Shown: piece by piece, positions 21,193 to 30,790 of the stretch | Numbering within the stretch: the first letter of the stretch is position 1 | Layout of the letters: every line of letters begins with the position of its first letter | From: Corallium rubrum | Lineage: Eukaryota > Cnidaria > Anthozoa > Scleralcyonacea > Coralliidae | Length of the DNA: 64,000 bases | Direction of reading: 5' to 3' | Assembly: GCA_964035015.1 (NCBI GenBank) | Contig: OZ035997.1 | Location: 25,598,013 to 25,662,012, forward strand | Position numbers and translations under genes: made by a program | The notes under the pieces: model-generated | What the model saw: the letters and a program-made list of their open reading frames with translations, nothing else | Told to the model about the DNA's origin: nothing | Database searches by the model: none

Positions 21193-21748
21193 TAAATCGG
21201 ATCCTGGGTTGTCTGTTCATTAATAGTTCTGACAGTGACTTCCCTAAAGCTGTCGGTGTAGCTCTGTAGGTTAACAGAAACCTGTCCAGTTTTGTCTGTA
21301 CCGATTCACCCGTTTCTCCCATCGTAGATGGTTTATCCTTAAAATCTCCAACATAACGCTCTGCTAATCCATTTGTGGCTGGGTGTCCTGGTGCTGTAGT
21401 AGTATGTTGAATATCATTATCACTTAGAAACTTCTGGAACTCTGCGCTAGTGAACTGACTACCATTATCAGTTACAATGTGTTCTGGTAGCCCAAAACAA
21501 CTGAAAATGTGCCTTAATGCAGATATAATAGTAGCCGACGTAGCATGAGGCACAATCTCCACATACTTAGAATAAGCATCAACCACAACTAAGAACATCT
21601 TTCCTAGATAAGGTCCTGAAAAAAAAGTGAATGCGTTTCCATGGACCTTTGGGCCATGACCATGAAGCTTGTTGTGAAGACGCAGGGGATTTGGTTGCTT
21701 CTTGACAAGAAATGCATACTTTAACTGTTTCTTCAATTTCTCTGTCAA
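21119..21748 (-). pseudogene. Ty3/gypsy integrase catalytic core
   Basis: The integrase core (rve) runs from about 21610 down to 21250. The catalytic triad is visible: Asp in LVVVDAYSKYVE, Asp in IVTDNGSQFTS and Glu in GLAERYVG, with HPATNGLAERY between. It continues through FLLTYRATPT and ends at TAA 21116-21118; the same frame then carries QNQAVFERNFGR, so this stop is premature. The first ~40 codons are out of frame with the natural product. Confidence 0.85.
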
Positions 21749-21955
21749 GCTTGGGCCACCACATGTATTTACGTGCCAGCTGTTTCATCTTCACCATCCC
21801 CAGGTGCTCAGCATGTAGATCCTTGAGCAGAATTCCACGCAATGAATCAGGAATGACAACTCGTGAATCCCACAACAAAATTCCATCTTCATGTGTTAGT
21901 TCCAGTCTCTTACTGTAATAAGGTTGGAGTTCAGGTTCTGATTTATATGTTCTTT
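21579..21955 (-). pseudogene. Ty3/gypsy integrase N-terminal zinc-binding domain
   Basis: The frame opens at about 21955 (LELTHEDGILLWDSRVVIP) and contains the H2C2 zinc-binding motif (HAEHLGMVKMKQLARKYMWW, then CISCQ). It should run into the catalytic core, but a run of eight T near 21620 shifts the frame, so the last ~15 residues are not native. The upstream pol is missing where family D begins. Confidence 0.82.
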
Positions 21956-21956
21956 A

Positions 21957-22440
21957 AGAGATTGCGCCATTGCGGGGTTTTATACTGATCTGGACACAGC
22001 GGCCCAATTTCAATAAGTGCTGTGGACAGCCCACAATACAGGCATTTTAACCCAATATATTATGAAAATATACGATTTTAATCAATTTGTCTAAAGTATC
22101 AACAATTTGTGAATAAATTCTACTTGGCTTGTCAAGATGCCTCCTTCCTTGTAAAGGCTGACCACTTTCTGATAATTTCTCGACATAGCTTAGTGATCTT
22201 GAACTCAAATATCTCCACTCAAAATTGTCGCCCAGCCATAAATCCTCCATGAACGCACAGTTAATATATCTCTTTTCTTCAGTCCGTAACCCGTTCAATT
22301 CTCATTTTTTGCGACATGAAGCTATCTTCGGTTGATATCATCGCGAAGTCACATGAGCGGAAGTGACAAACTCAGCCCTTTGGGGGTATAGGCTAGGTTA
22401 CATTTGACCCAGCCCTACAGAATATATTTAATGATAGTCA
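21957..22440. repeat. Family D dispersed repeat, long diverged copy
   Basis: It starts AGATTGCGCCATTGCGGGGT and TTATACTGATCTGGACACAG and ends ACATTTGACCCAGCCCT. The same start and end frame the shorter copies at 33353, 36365 and 39290. This copy has an extra middle section. A partial minus-strand frame here (DLWLGDNFEWRYLSSRSL) resembles the 69-codon frame in the other copies, so the family may carry a degraded coding exon. Confidence 0.7.
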
Positions 22441-23179
22441 AAGAGGCGAAGCCGAGAAAGAAGAATTTTCTAATTGTTTTAGTATCAACCACAGACAACT
22501 TTTCTTTAACGTAAATAAGTCTTATCAAACATTGTTCCAAATTTTCAGATAGTTTTCCTTTTTGTTTGCAGTAATCTCCTCATTCAAAATGTAGAGTAGT
22601 TTGATGGCACATGACAAACAATCACTACAAAAAACGAGATTGTAATTACTTTGCTTCAAATTTGTTGTAGATATGAAGCCCATTAGGGGGGGGGGGGGGG
22701 GTCTGGATATCCTGTATCCCATTTATTTTTCCTTAAAATATCCCGTATCCCTAAATGATTTTGTCTTGTATCCCTATAATGGCAAAATCGATGACGACTT
22801 ACAGCCGGCGAAAAACATTTGCATTTTTAATCGCTTTAATGGTCGTCTGGTCAAGTTGTGTCATAAATAAAGGGGGCTGCAGTGAAATTAACCTATACAT
22901 GCAGGAAGATTGGTGCAGCAAGCTTGATTTCCATAGAGTGACATACGATACATATATGACCATATATGCCCTGTAAAGGCTACAGGTACTAGTTCAGTGT
23001 GCCGTAATTAAAGTGTGCAATGTCATTTGACAAAAAATATCTCGAGTGTGCACTTGCCATACTCTGCAGTCTGGACTGTCGCCATAATTCACTCACTGGA
23101 CAGGAGACTGGGCACTAGATATTTATGAAAAAAGAAAGACTGCACGGAAAGACTACTGGGAACAAGATTGCAAAATGTT
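22441..23179. other. Gene-free stretch with a poly-G tract
   Basis: Contains a run of about 16 G at 22686-22701. Short frames here show no family features. Nothing else is recognised before the duplicated block begins near 23180. Confidence 0.5.
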
Positions 23180-23971
23180 GAATTTTATAAAGACAAACTA
23201 TTCCTTATGACTTTCTTCGCAGCATCTCGAAACGCATTTACAAACATCTATGCGACTTCCAGTTCTTTCTTTGATTATTTAGCTCAATTATCTAAGAATA
23301 TTTTACTGAGTAACTCAGTGCCATCGCCTTTCACATGTCAATAATCTCTAAAAGATTTCTGACAAAAAGACTTGAGAAAGGAGTTTATGCATGGGATACG
23401 TACATGTATATCCCTTTCAAAGAACAGAACTGATAAATCAACGTTTATAAATAAAGCACAACGTCTTGAGAAGGAAACCCGTCAAACCGAAACCCGAAAG
23501 TAGGAAAAAGCAATAGTAAAACTAGTTAAGAAAACCTACGAAGATAAGGGTGGAAATAATAAACACTCGCCAGCCAAAGTGTTAACCCTTTCATGCATGG
23601 CTTAATATAAAGTTGTAATAACAAGCATTTAGTAACAATACTGTTCGGGTTTCTCTGTTTACATCCTATCACTGTTAAGTTTGTTTTCTATTTTGTGTGT
23701 CCTTAATATTAAAAGTATTTTAAACGTATATTCGTTGCATGTTTTTGCTTGCCCGTTGTTGTTTTTTTACACCCACTGCTGTCGTCTTAGCAATTTTTTT
23801 CCCCGTAGACAGTCGGACACCTCATTGATGCTCGGACATATCATTGATTCGCGTCCAGGCCTTTGCGCGTTATCGATCGATCCCTTCGTACCCTACGTTT
23901 TCCCTGCGTATGCATTCGGCACACCAAATACCCATCATTTCATGTTGTTTGTCTTCGATCACGTGTAAAAG

Positions 23972-24532
23972 ATGGACGATCTGCTTCGCGATGCCGTAGC
24001 AGATCTACAAAATAGTTTTTCTGGTCCCGAGAATACTCAAGAACTTTTATCGCGAGTTAAAAATATTATCCCACTCAAAGAAGATCAGTATAAGATAATA
24101 AGCGTGCAAGGAGATACTGGAAGACTCAAAGCGACCATCAAGACCACTCTCAAAGATAAAGAAGATATTGGCCTATTTATAAGAAATTATGGAATCAAAA
24201 ACAATGAAACTTTAAGAATTACTAAAACGAGGAAAGCAAGTGGAAAGGGCGAATATTCTTTAATAAAGTATTTCAGATGCCACCACCACACGAGATATGA
24301 AGCCACAATGTGTGCTGCTAAAGTTTTGGCATCTCAACCGAGCAAACGGTTTAAGAACATCAATTGCCCGTTTTCACTAGTGGCGAGGCTTGATAAAAGC
24401 GCAGATGTTGCTTCAAGTATCGATATCGAGTGGAGTCATAACCATTCGGTTGATTCCTTGCATTCTTTGAGTTTCAAAGACATTCCGACAAGTGTCACAA
24501 ATACCATCACCCAGATAATTTTCTTTTTGTAA
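23972..24532 (+). CDS. FAR1/MULE-like zinc-finger protein fragment
   Basis: 186 codons from a well-placed ATG (AAG before it, G after; an in-frame TAA lies just upstream). The first ~90 residues are helical and charged. Residues 100-170 contain YFRCHHHTR (Cys103), INCPFSL (Cys132) and HNHSV (His156, His158), spacing C-x28-C-x23-H-x-H. This fits the WRKY/GCM1-like zinc finger of FAR1 and Mutator-like transposase proteins, followed by the usual SLSFKDIP. The frame ends within 5 codons of where sequence shared with the other duplicate resumes (about 24512), so the protein is probably cut short. A transposase domain is not visible. It may be a transposon relic or an exon; expression is unknown. 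Confidence 0.5.
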   Translation: MDDLLRDAVADLQNSFSGPENTQELLSRVKNIIPLKEDQYKIISVQGDTGRLKATIKTTLKDKEDIGLFIRNYGIKNNETLRITKTRKASGKGEYSLIKYFRCHHHTRYEATMCAAKVLASQPSKRFKNINCPFSLVARLDKSADVASSIDIEWSHNHSVDSLHSLSFKDIPTSVTNTITQIIFFL

Positions 24533-24889
24533 AACCACCAGTTGTGACTTATCGTAGCTTGTCTATAATTTGGAAAAAAACTCGGAAAGGGAACAAATGC
24601 TGTTGAAGTATGTTATTAATATGTAAGTGAGAACAGTTTCAGCACTTCAAGTTTCGACATGAAAAGTTATTATATTAGTTCAAAGGAATTTGAAATGCCA
24701 TAAATGAATATAGTCGTGGCAGCCAGTCAGGCAGTTGTTTGAGTAGTTTTCAATCTATTCAATACCTTTGGAAAATGCAAATATTTTTAGATGCTCTAGC
24801 AATGTTCTTTCTAAAAAAACATTGGAAAGAAATGGAAGGAAAGAACTGCAAAATAAAAACTTAATATTTTTTTAAAGTTTTAACACTTG

Positions 24890-25230
24890 CTTCAGTGGCC
24901 TGGTAGTAACATGGTTGGCATGCGAACGTGTTCGAGTTCAAACCGTGGATGCGACGTGGAATTTTATTCATCTCAATATTTTTTACGAAATATTACCCTT
25001 TGTTCCTCGGTACCTTTTTCTTTAAAAAAATAGAGTTAAACATTTTTATTTTCAAATATTCTATTAGAATTAAAATTATGTTTTGATCGTTCTGACAGGA
25101 GTGGCTATTCCAGGCCCCCATTGAAAAGGTGCGCAAGGCGGTTGCATTGAACTTTTTTAATCAGAGGATATTTACAAAAAATCATGTAATAGCGAGCGAG
25201 GGGTTATATTGCGTTTATGTATTTCTAGTA
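24890..25230 (+). mobile_element. tRNA-derived SINE, copy 1
   Basis: The head has an A-box-like CAGTGGCCTGGTAGTA and a B-box GAGTTCAAACC that fits the GWTCRANNC consensus, about 45 bases apart. Downstream it shares with 42640-42790 a CCCTTTGTT stretch, TCAAATATTCTA, GCTATTCCAGGCCCC and a GCGAGGGGTT-TATGTATTTCTAGT tail. It is missing from the duplicate flank at 45.3 kb, consistent with a later insertion. Confidence 0.6.
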
Positions 25231-25689
25231 TCTTTAATATTATGAAGAAACATTAGAAACAATATTTTCATAATGGAGAACTACTTTAAAGTATTGAGAG
25301 AAATTGCGATCAAAATCACTCACAGATCTTTTCACCAAAAAACTTGAAATTACAAATTACGACTTAATATGACTTAATATATAGTTGTTGACGTTACTGT
25401 GTTTAAAAACGTAGTTTATTTTTTACTCATTTTCAGTGAATACAAAAAATCTTATTTAATCGTTGAGTCGCTTTCGGCTTTTATCCAAATACAGCTCTAG
25501 CTCGGGATTCGCAGACCCTTCGCGTTGTACTTGGCTAAAGCCTCGGTTCTCGGTAGTTAACTCTTACTTATTTGTCATACTGTAACTAGCGCATTTTTTT
25601 ATTACTTGTTATGCTAGGAAAGTGGCAGAATTGGTTTACGACAAACATCAGAAGGATAGTGTGACTGGAGAAAGAAAGAATCGCTACGG

Positions 25690-26090
25690 GTATAACAAGA
25701 TTTGTTTATAAATACGAACTGTATATTAAACACAAACTACATAAACACGAACTGTATAAACACGAATTTTTTATAATCATGAACGTTACAAATACGAAGA
25801 AAAAAACAAACACGAATTTTATAAAAACACGGACTTTATAAACACAATTTTTTTATGAACACGAACTTAATAAACACGAACTTTTTATAAACACGAACTG
25901 TATAAACGCGAATTTTATAAAGACGAACTTTATAAACAATAACTTTATAAACACGAGCTTTATACTGTAAGCACAAGCTTTTTATAGTCACGAACTTTAT
26001 AAACATTAACTTTTCATGAACACGAACTTAATAAACACGAAAATTTTATAAACACGAACTTAAGCAACACGAACTGTATAACGATGCAGT
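25690..26090. repeat. Degenerate CACGAACTTTATAAA tandem repeat, copy 1
   Basis: About 20 irregular units of 15-25 bases built on AAACACGAACTTTATAAA. The same array sits at 45760-46000, in both places ending shortly before the GTAAGTTAAAAAGATGCAC start region. Confidence 0.8.
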
Positions 26091-26266
26091 TTAGAAGAAA
26101 AAAGCGTAAGTTAAAAAGATGCACATGCATATTCACCATAGAAGAACTGACATTTTGAAAAAAAAACAACTTTAATTTGTTTTTCACTACGCTAGAATTT
26201 TGCTATGTCTTTTCTAATTAGTTCAACCGGTAGCGTCAAAATTCCACCTAAGGTAAACCTACCTAA

Positions 26267-26368
26267 TTAACCCTTTATCCCCCAGTAGCCACTCCATTGA
26301 CGAGTAAAATCGTCTGGCGTTAGCCAGAGTAAAATACTAAAGACATCGTTCGGCGATAAAGGGTTAAA
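26267..26368. mobile_element. Short MITE with TTAACCCTTTA ends
   Basis: Left end TTAACCCTTTATCCCC and right end GGCGATAAAGGGTTAA are inverted copies enclosing about 70 non-coding bases. It lies against the foldback element that follows. Confidence 0.65.
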
Positions 26369-27292
26369 GTGCTTATGAAACGAAATTTCACTTCAGTTTT
26401 TTAAGATTGTATTTGGAAGAACACCTAAGATAATCAAAAACAGGGGCGTAGGAAGCAGTGTTACTTTGGGGGGGCTACTTGAGTTTGTGTAATGTGCATT
26501 CGCGGCTTTGCCACAAATCCGCCTAGGGGGTCCACAACTAGTTTTCAGCTTCAGAAAAATGGTCACAATGCGCTGTGCGTACTGGGTTGTACTGCAGCCC
26601 AGGCCCCTCGCGTCCCTGCCTGGTGATGCCTGCAGAGAAATAGATTTCGGTCATATGACGAATTTCCCGTTCTGTACGAAAGAAATTCATATTTTTATGG
26701 TGTTGGGAGGATTTATTTTTTATTTTTATAAATTATTACCAACGATCTCTTTAACTCATTTAATCTCAAACCGTAGTTGGGCAAAATATTGGGGGGGGGA
26801 GCTAATATCAGCAAGATAAAATATTGGGGGGGCTGCAGCCCCTTAGCCCCCCCGGTTCCTACGCCCTTGATCAAAAATGGCTTTTACATGCCTTTCAAAT
26901 CTTATCCCATTCTTGAGTTATTGGCCATGCAATTTGAGCAATGACGTCACACGTTGTATGTGGGAGAAAACGGAAAATCAGCCCTATCTTTGGATTGGTT
27001 TAACTGCACAAAACCACACATTGAAGATGTAATCAGACCATGCCCCAAGAAAAATCTCCAACGTTTGATTCAGTTTACGCAAACCAATCCAAAGATATGA
27101 CTGATTTTTCGTTTTCTCTCACATACAACGTGTGACGTCATTGCTCAAATTGCATAGCCAATAAGTCAAGAATGGGATAAGATTTGAAAAGCATGTAAAA
27201 GTCATTTTTCATTTTCTTAGATGTTCTTCGAAATACAATCTTAAAAAATGAAGTGAAATTTCGTTTCACAGACACTTTAAGTTGCTGTTTAT
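26369..27292. mobile_element. Foldback element with ~220-bp arms, split by a hAT MITE
   Basis: The left arm (26369-26440 plus 26870-27015) and the right arm (27060-27292) are inverted copies. Shared blocks include GAAACGAAATTTCACTTCAG, CAATTTGAGCAATGACGTCA, ACACGTTGTATGTGGGAGA and TTTGGATTGGTTT. Single-arm versions occur at 34770-34990, 37690-37930 and 40620-40860. The left arm is broken by the 429-base insert. Confidence 0.75.
26441..26869. mobile_element. hAT-type non-autonomous element with 8-bp target duplication
   Basis: The ends CAGGGGCGTAGGAA and TTCCTACGCCCTTG form terminal inverted repeats beginning CA-GGGCG as in many hAT elements. The flanking 8-mer ATCAAAAA is present at 26433-26440 and again at 26870-26877. 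The interior is non-coding and has G-rich runs. Joining the flanks through the 8-mer restores the arm of the foldback element. Confidence 0.88.
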
Positions 27293-28090
27293 ACACGATG
27301 CAAGGATTTGTGAAACCCGTGTCGCAATTAACGCTATTGCGAGGCAGGTTTCAAGACAGGTTGCTACGTGTAACACCCCCCTGGTTTTATAAACCTGTCT
27401 CGCTTTCCATTGCAAAAATTTGAAGTGCATCCTACTTTGGTGTACCCTTTTACCCCCTCAGTTCTTCGCGTGCCTCCGTTATCCCTACGAGCTTGGAAGA
27501 ACCTCTGGCACCCTGGGTAACTTTGGTGAAACCTGTCTCGGAATGCAAAGCGACACAGGTTCATAAACAAGGGGATGTTACACGTTGTAATCTGTCTTGA
27601 AACCTGTCTCCACAGGTTTCACAAAACATTGCATCGTGTAACAGCGGCGTTAGGCTTACAGCAAAGTGAAAAAGTGGTAAACTGCCGACATTTTGAGCAG
27701 AGCCGCTGTTCACTCTGATAAAGGGCTCCGCTTGAAACGTCAGTTTTTTGTTCCCAAAAACCTCGGCAGTTTTGCACCTTTTCACTTTGCTCTATCTAAA
27801 ACACTGCCTACGCAGCGCTCTACTTTTTTACAAGTTACAGGTTGCTTTTAACGGAAATGTGTAGAAGTTCGTTGCGAAGTACCAATCAAATACCAAGTTC
27901 AATAGCAACTTGCGAACTTCTAAAGAAAACCTTAAATGTTTACGCCAAAAGCAATCTAAAATGACTGTAACACCTCACCTACTCACTTAACCACTTGATA
28001 GGCGTTCTAGGTACCTCGTGCGTCACGGAACATTTGCATAACGCAGTAATCTAAGCGACAGTTCAAATACTACATGCTATAGATTACTAC
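27293..28090 (-). mobile_element. Family E element, long copy (reverse orientation)
   Basis: Positions 27293-27645 have inverted ends (GCTGTTTATACACGATGCAA against TTGCATCGTGTAACAGC) and an inner GAAACCTGT/ACAGGTTTC hairpin. Reversed, the block to 28090 matches 55030-55860, including AACGTCAGTTTTTTGTTCCC and GTGCGTCACGGAACATTTGC. A smaller inverted pair at 27657-27793 encloses a hammerhead-like CTGATAAAGG...GAAACGTC. It is non-coding. Confidence 0.7.
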
Positions 28091-28184
28091 AGTAAATTGT
28101 ACAAATGTATCAAGAAATAAAATTTAAAATGTATACTATGTAAGTCCAAACCTATTGCATAGTGTACCAAATTTGCTCTCAAAC

Positions 28185-28712
28185 TGTCTGACCAATTCAC
28201 AAAATCCGACTTTGAATTTGACTGGTGTTTGAGTAATACTAGGGACCTTAGTGAGCTAGAACGTCTCCGGCAAATAAGTTACTATACATTTAAAAGAAAC
28301 CATGGATCAGGACATCGTATATTGTATGCTTTTTGCATTTTGTAAGATCTCTGAAAGGCAGCTACAGCTTCGACAACATGACTTATAATAGATTAACGCC
28401 TAAGTCAACTAACAACTTTTGCCGTTCCTTGCCACAAAGTCGATCGTCTTGAAAACGTGAAAACGCTTCAGTTGACGTTGTTTATATGTGCAACGAAGAC
28501 GGTGTTGTGATTACTCTTGGGATTGCAAATTATTCAACGCTTTGTTTTGGTTAAAAAATACTACAGTATTGTACTTGGGACGTCGTCGTGACGTTCGCGT
28601 TGTGCTTGCTTAAGGTCCCTAATCATATTTCCTATTGGTTGTTCGGAAACTACAAATTCAAATTCAAAACAGGAAGCTTTCAACAAATTTTATCAAATGA
28701 ATTGGTCAGGTT
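28185..28712. mobile_element. Nested inverted-repeat element with TAGGGACC ends
   Basis: The outer pair is GTCTGACCAATTCACAAAAT at 28185 against AATTGGTCAGG at 28700. An inner pair TACTAGGGACCTTA (28237) and TAAGGTCCCTAA (28610) frames about 380 bases. The inner ends match the element at 10244-10420. It is non-coding. Confidence 0.6.
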
Positions 28713-28852
28713 GAGGAACTGAATTGCGACAATATTTTAGGAACATTTCTATTGCGACGACAGTAATCAAGATAGGGTTTATAGTTAGTTATTTTATCAC
28801 GGTGTGTTTCGGAAATTGGGAACTCTGTTGTCAACAAGGCGCCATTATCTAT

Positions 28853-29125
28853 GGAAGCCCAGGAGGCTCACAACAACTTTTTATTTTTATGTTTTGACTT
28901 TTTTTTTTTAACTTTTAACTTTCTATTTCTTCGTTTCAACCTTTTATTTTGGCGTTTCAACGCATTTTCAACGTTTCAAGTTGAAACGCGAAAATGAAAA
29001 GTTGAAACGTCAAAATATAAAGTTGAAACATAAAAATAAAAAGTTGAAACGAAGAAATAAAAAGTTTAAAACAACAAAAAGTTAAAACATAAAAATGAAA
29101 AGTTGTTGTGAGCCTCCTGGGCTTC
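28853..29125. mobile_element. MITE with perfect 30-bp inverted ends
   Basis: GAAGCCCAGGAGGCTCACAA and CAACTTTT at the left are mirrored exactly at 29095-29125. The interior is a palindromic set of AAAGTTGAAACG units of about 18 bases, so the whole element can fold into one long hairpin. It is non-coding. Confidence 0.82.
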
Positions 29126-30574
29126 TATAATTATCTAATCAAAACGGCTAAACGACTTTTGATCTAAAACTCGCAATTTCATTGGATAATCGACGATCAT
29201 ATAGTTACAACGTACAACCCGAGAATAATTCATTGGGATACTAAAGCATCAAATAGCTTCGTTCTTGCTTTTTTGACTACTGTGAGATAAATAACGTTCT
29301 TGTCCCTTCCCCCATCCCTCACCAATCAATGTTGATTTCCAGGAAACACTTTTGAGTTCTAGGCACATTTGGACGTCACAACTTTGATACGAGGACCGGG
29401 GAAGGGGAGAGCACATTTTAAAGATATATGGCGTTCGCACGGGAGTCACCTGACATACGCTGTGTCTCAATGTAATTCTATATTCCATGATTGTAGTTGC
29501 CAATTTCTGAACGAACTTCGCAACACCCTTTAACCGTGGCCTAGACTGAGGTCTTTACAAGTAAAATCTTTTAGCGCGAGATCCCCTGTTGCACGTCGCA
29601 GTTTTTCGTGCAACTTGTCACGCAACGCCAACGCCATTGATGTATCTTAAGGCAAGTTGCACAGCTACCGTCTTTTATTACTCGGGCTATCTGTGCTAGG
29701 CCGAGTCTAAGGTTTCGGCTCCGTTATTATTATCTGTCGATGTTTCGAAATGGCAATCATTACATCATCCCGTCAGGCTTTGCGAAACTGATGCGTGATA
29801 ATAGATGTCTGACTAAGTTGTTTGTGTGATCACGGACATAGTTGTTTGTCAGTAATATCACTGGCAAGTAATATTGATATTATATACGCTTACAATCGTA
29901 CACGCCGTTGATTGCAAGTGACGCTAGTTTCTAGGTATTAAACATGAAGCCGTGCCCGAAGAGACTCGACATATGAACGCTGTGCGGAAAAATAATAAAT
30001 ACGTTACATGTAAATACAGGCAATAGTGTTTTGTGTATTGCAAATTGTATTTTATATCGGAGAATTGGATAGTGCCAACTCGGGTAGGCGAGCCAACCCG
30101 GTCAATCGTGTCCGACCCGGTGCACGGGCTGGCTCGCCTCCATATAAAAACCTCCTAAAGAATAGTAGAGTGTATAAATCTATATTTAGTCTTAGACGAT
30201 ATTTATATCAACGAAGGCCAGTTCTCTTTAGTTAAAAAAACAACAACTTCCGCCCCCTTTCTTTCCATAACAGGACGCCTTGTGTTTGGCTGTTGTCTGT
30301 GACCAATGTGACCGTTTTGATCTTGCATGTGATAACCTGCGGTATGTATATATGTGATTGCAGCTTCGATAACAGCTCAGTACCTTTTCACTCAAACACC
30401 TTCACGCACTAGCCCTGTGATTTTGCAGTAGCCTGTAGCCCGAGTGAACGCCTGACCTGGCAAAAGCTTTATTGGTACACTGCTGTACAGTATATATTAA
30501 ATTTTTAAGCTCTATATTTGTCATCACATAAGCACTTTGAATTGCATTGCAAGAGGCATGATTATTTACTATTT
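29126..30574. other. Gene-free stretch
   Basis: No supported coding region. A short palindromic patch around 30085-30140 (GGCGAGCCAACCCGG against GGCTCGCC) looks like the edge of another inverted repeat, but its limits are unclear. Confidence 0.4.
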
Positions 30575-30790
30575 GTTGGGTGGAGAGAACAGACTTGGGT
30601 GGAGTGAGAAACGTTTGGTGGAGTGGCCAAACTTGGGTGGAGTGGGAAAACTTGAGTGGAGTGGGCAAACTTGGGTGGAGTAGGCAAACGGGTGGAGTGG
30701 ATAAAAACGGGTGGAGTGAGAAAACATAGGTGGAGTGGGCGAACTTGGGTGGGTTGGGAAAATTTGGAATGGAGTAGGCAAGGGGGGTGT
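30575..30790. repeat. GGGTGGAGTGGGCAAACTT minisatellite
   Basis: Roughly eleven units of 16-20 bases built on GGTGGAGTGGGCAAACTT. It is followed by GCCTGCGGAGTAGGCTAATG and GTCCCATTTGAGGCAGCACT. The same array plus trailer occurs at 42256-42425, so they form one dispersed repeat. Confidence 0.85.

Larger units (their letters stand above)
20384..21956 (-). mobile_element. Ty3/gypsy retrotransposon fragment (integrase to 3' LTR)
   Basis: Only the 3' end of pol survives: integrase zinc-binding domain, catalytic core and C-terminal tail, then the putative LTR. It is cut at about 21956 by the family D repeat. The protease, RT and RNase H regions are absent, and the remaining frame is broken by two frameshifts and one stop. 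Confidence 0.85.
23180..26160 (+). repeat. Diverged duplicate of the TPR-CHAT gene 5' flank
   Basis: Long stretches match 44115-46070 in the same orientation: AGACAAACTATTCCTTA near 23195, AACGTCTTGAGA near 23460, TACTGTTCGGGTTTC, GTTTTCTATTTTGTGTGTCC, TTGTGACTTATCGTAGCTTG, AATCGTTGAGTCGCT, the CACGAA-type tandem repeat, and the GTAAGTTAAAAAGATGCACAT start-codon region at 26107-26127. Past the start codon the match stops and the frame ends after 18 codons, so no TPR coding sequence remains. This copy has two extra inserts: a region with a 186-codon ORF (about 23800-24511) and a SINE (about 24890-25230). Confidence 0.8.
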
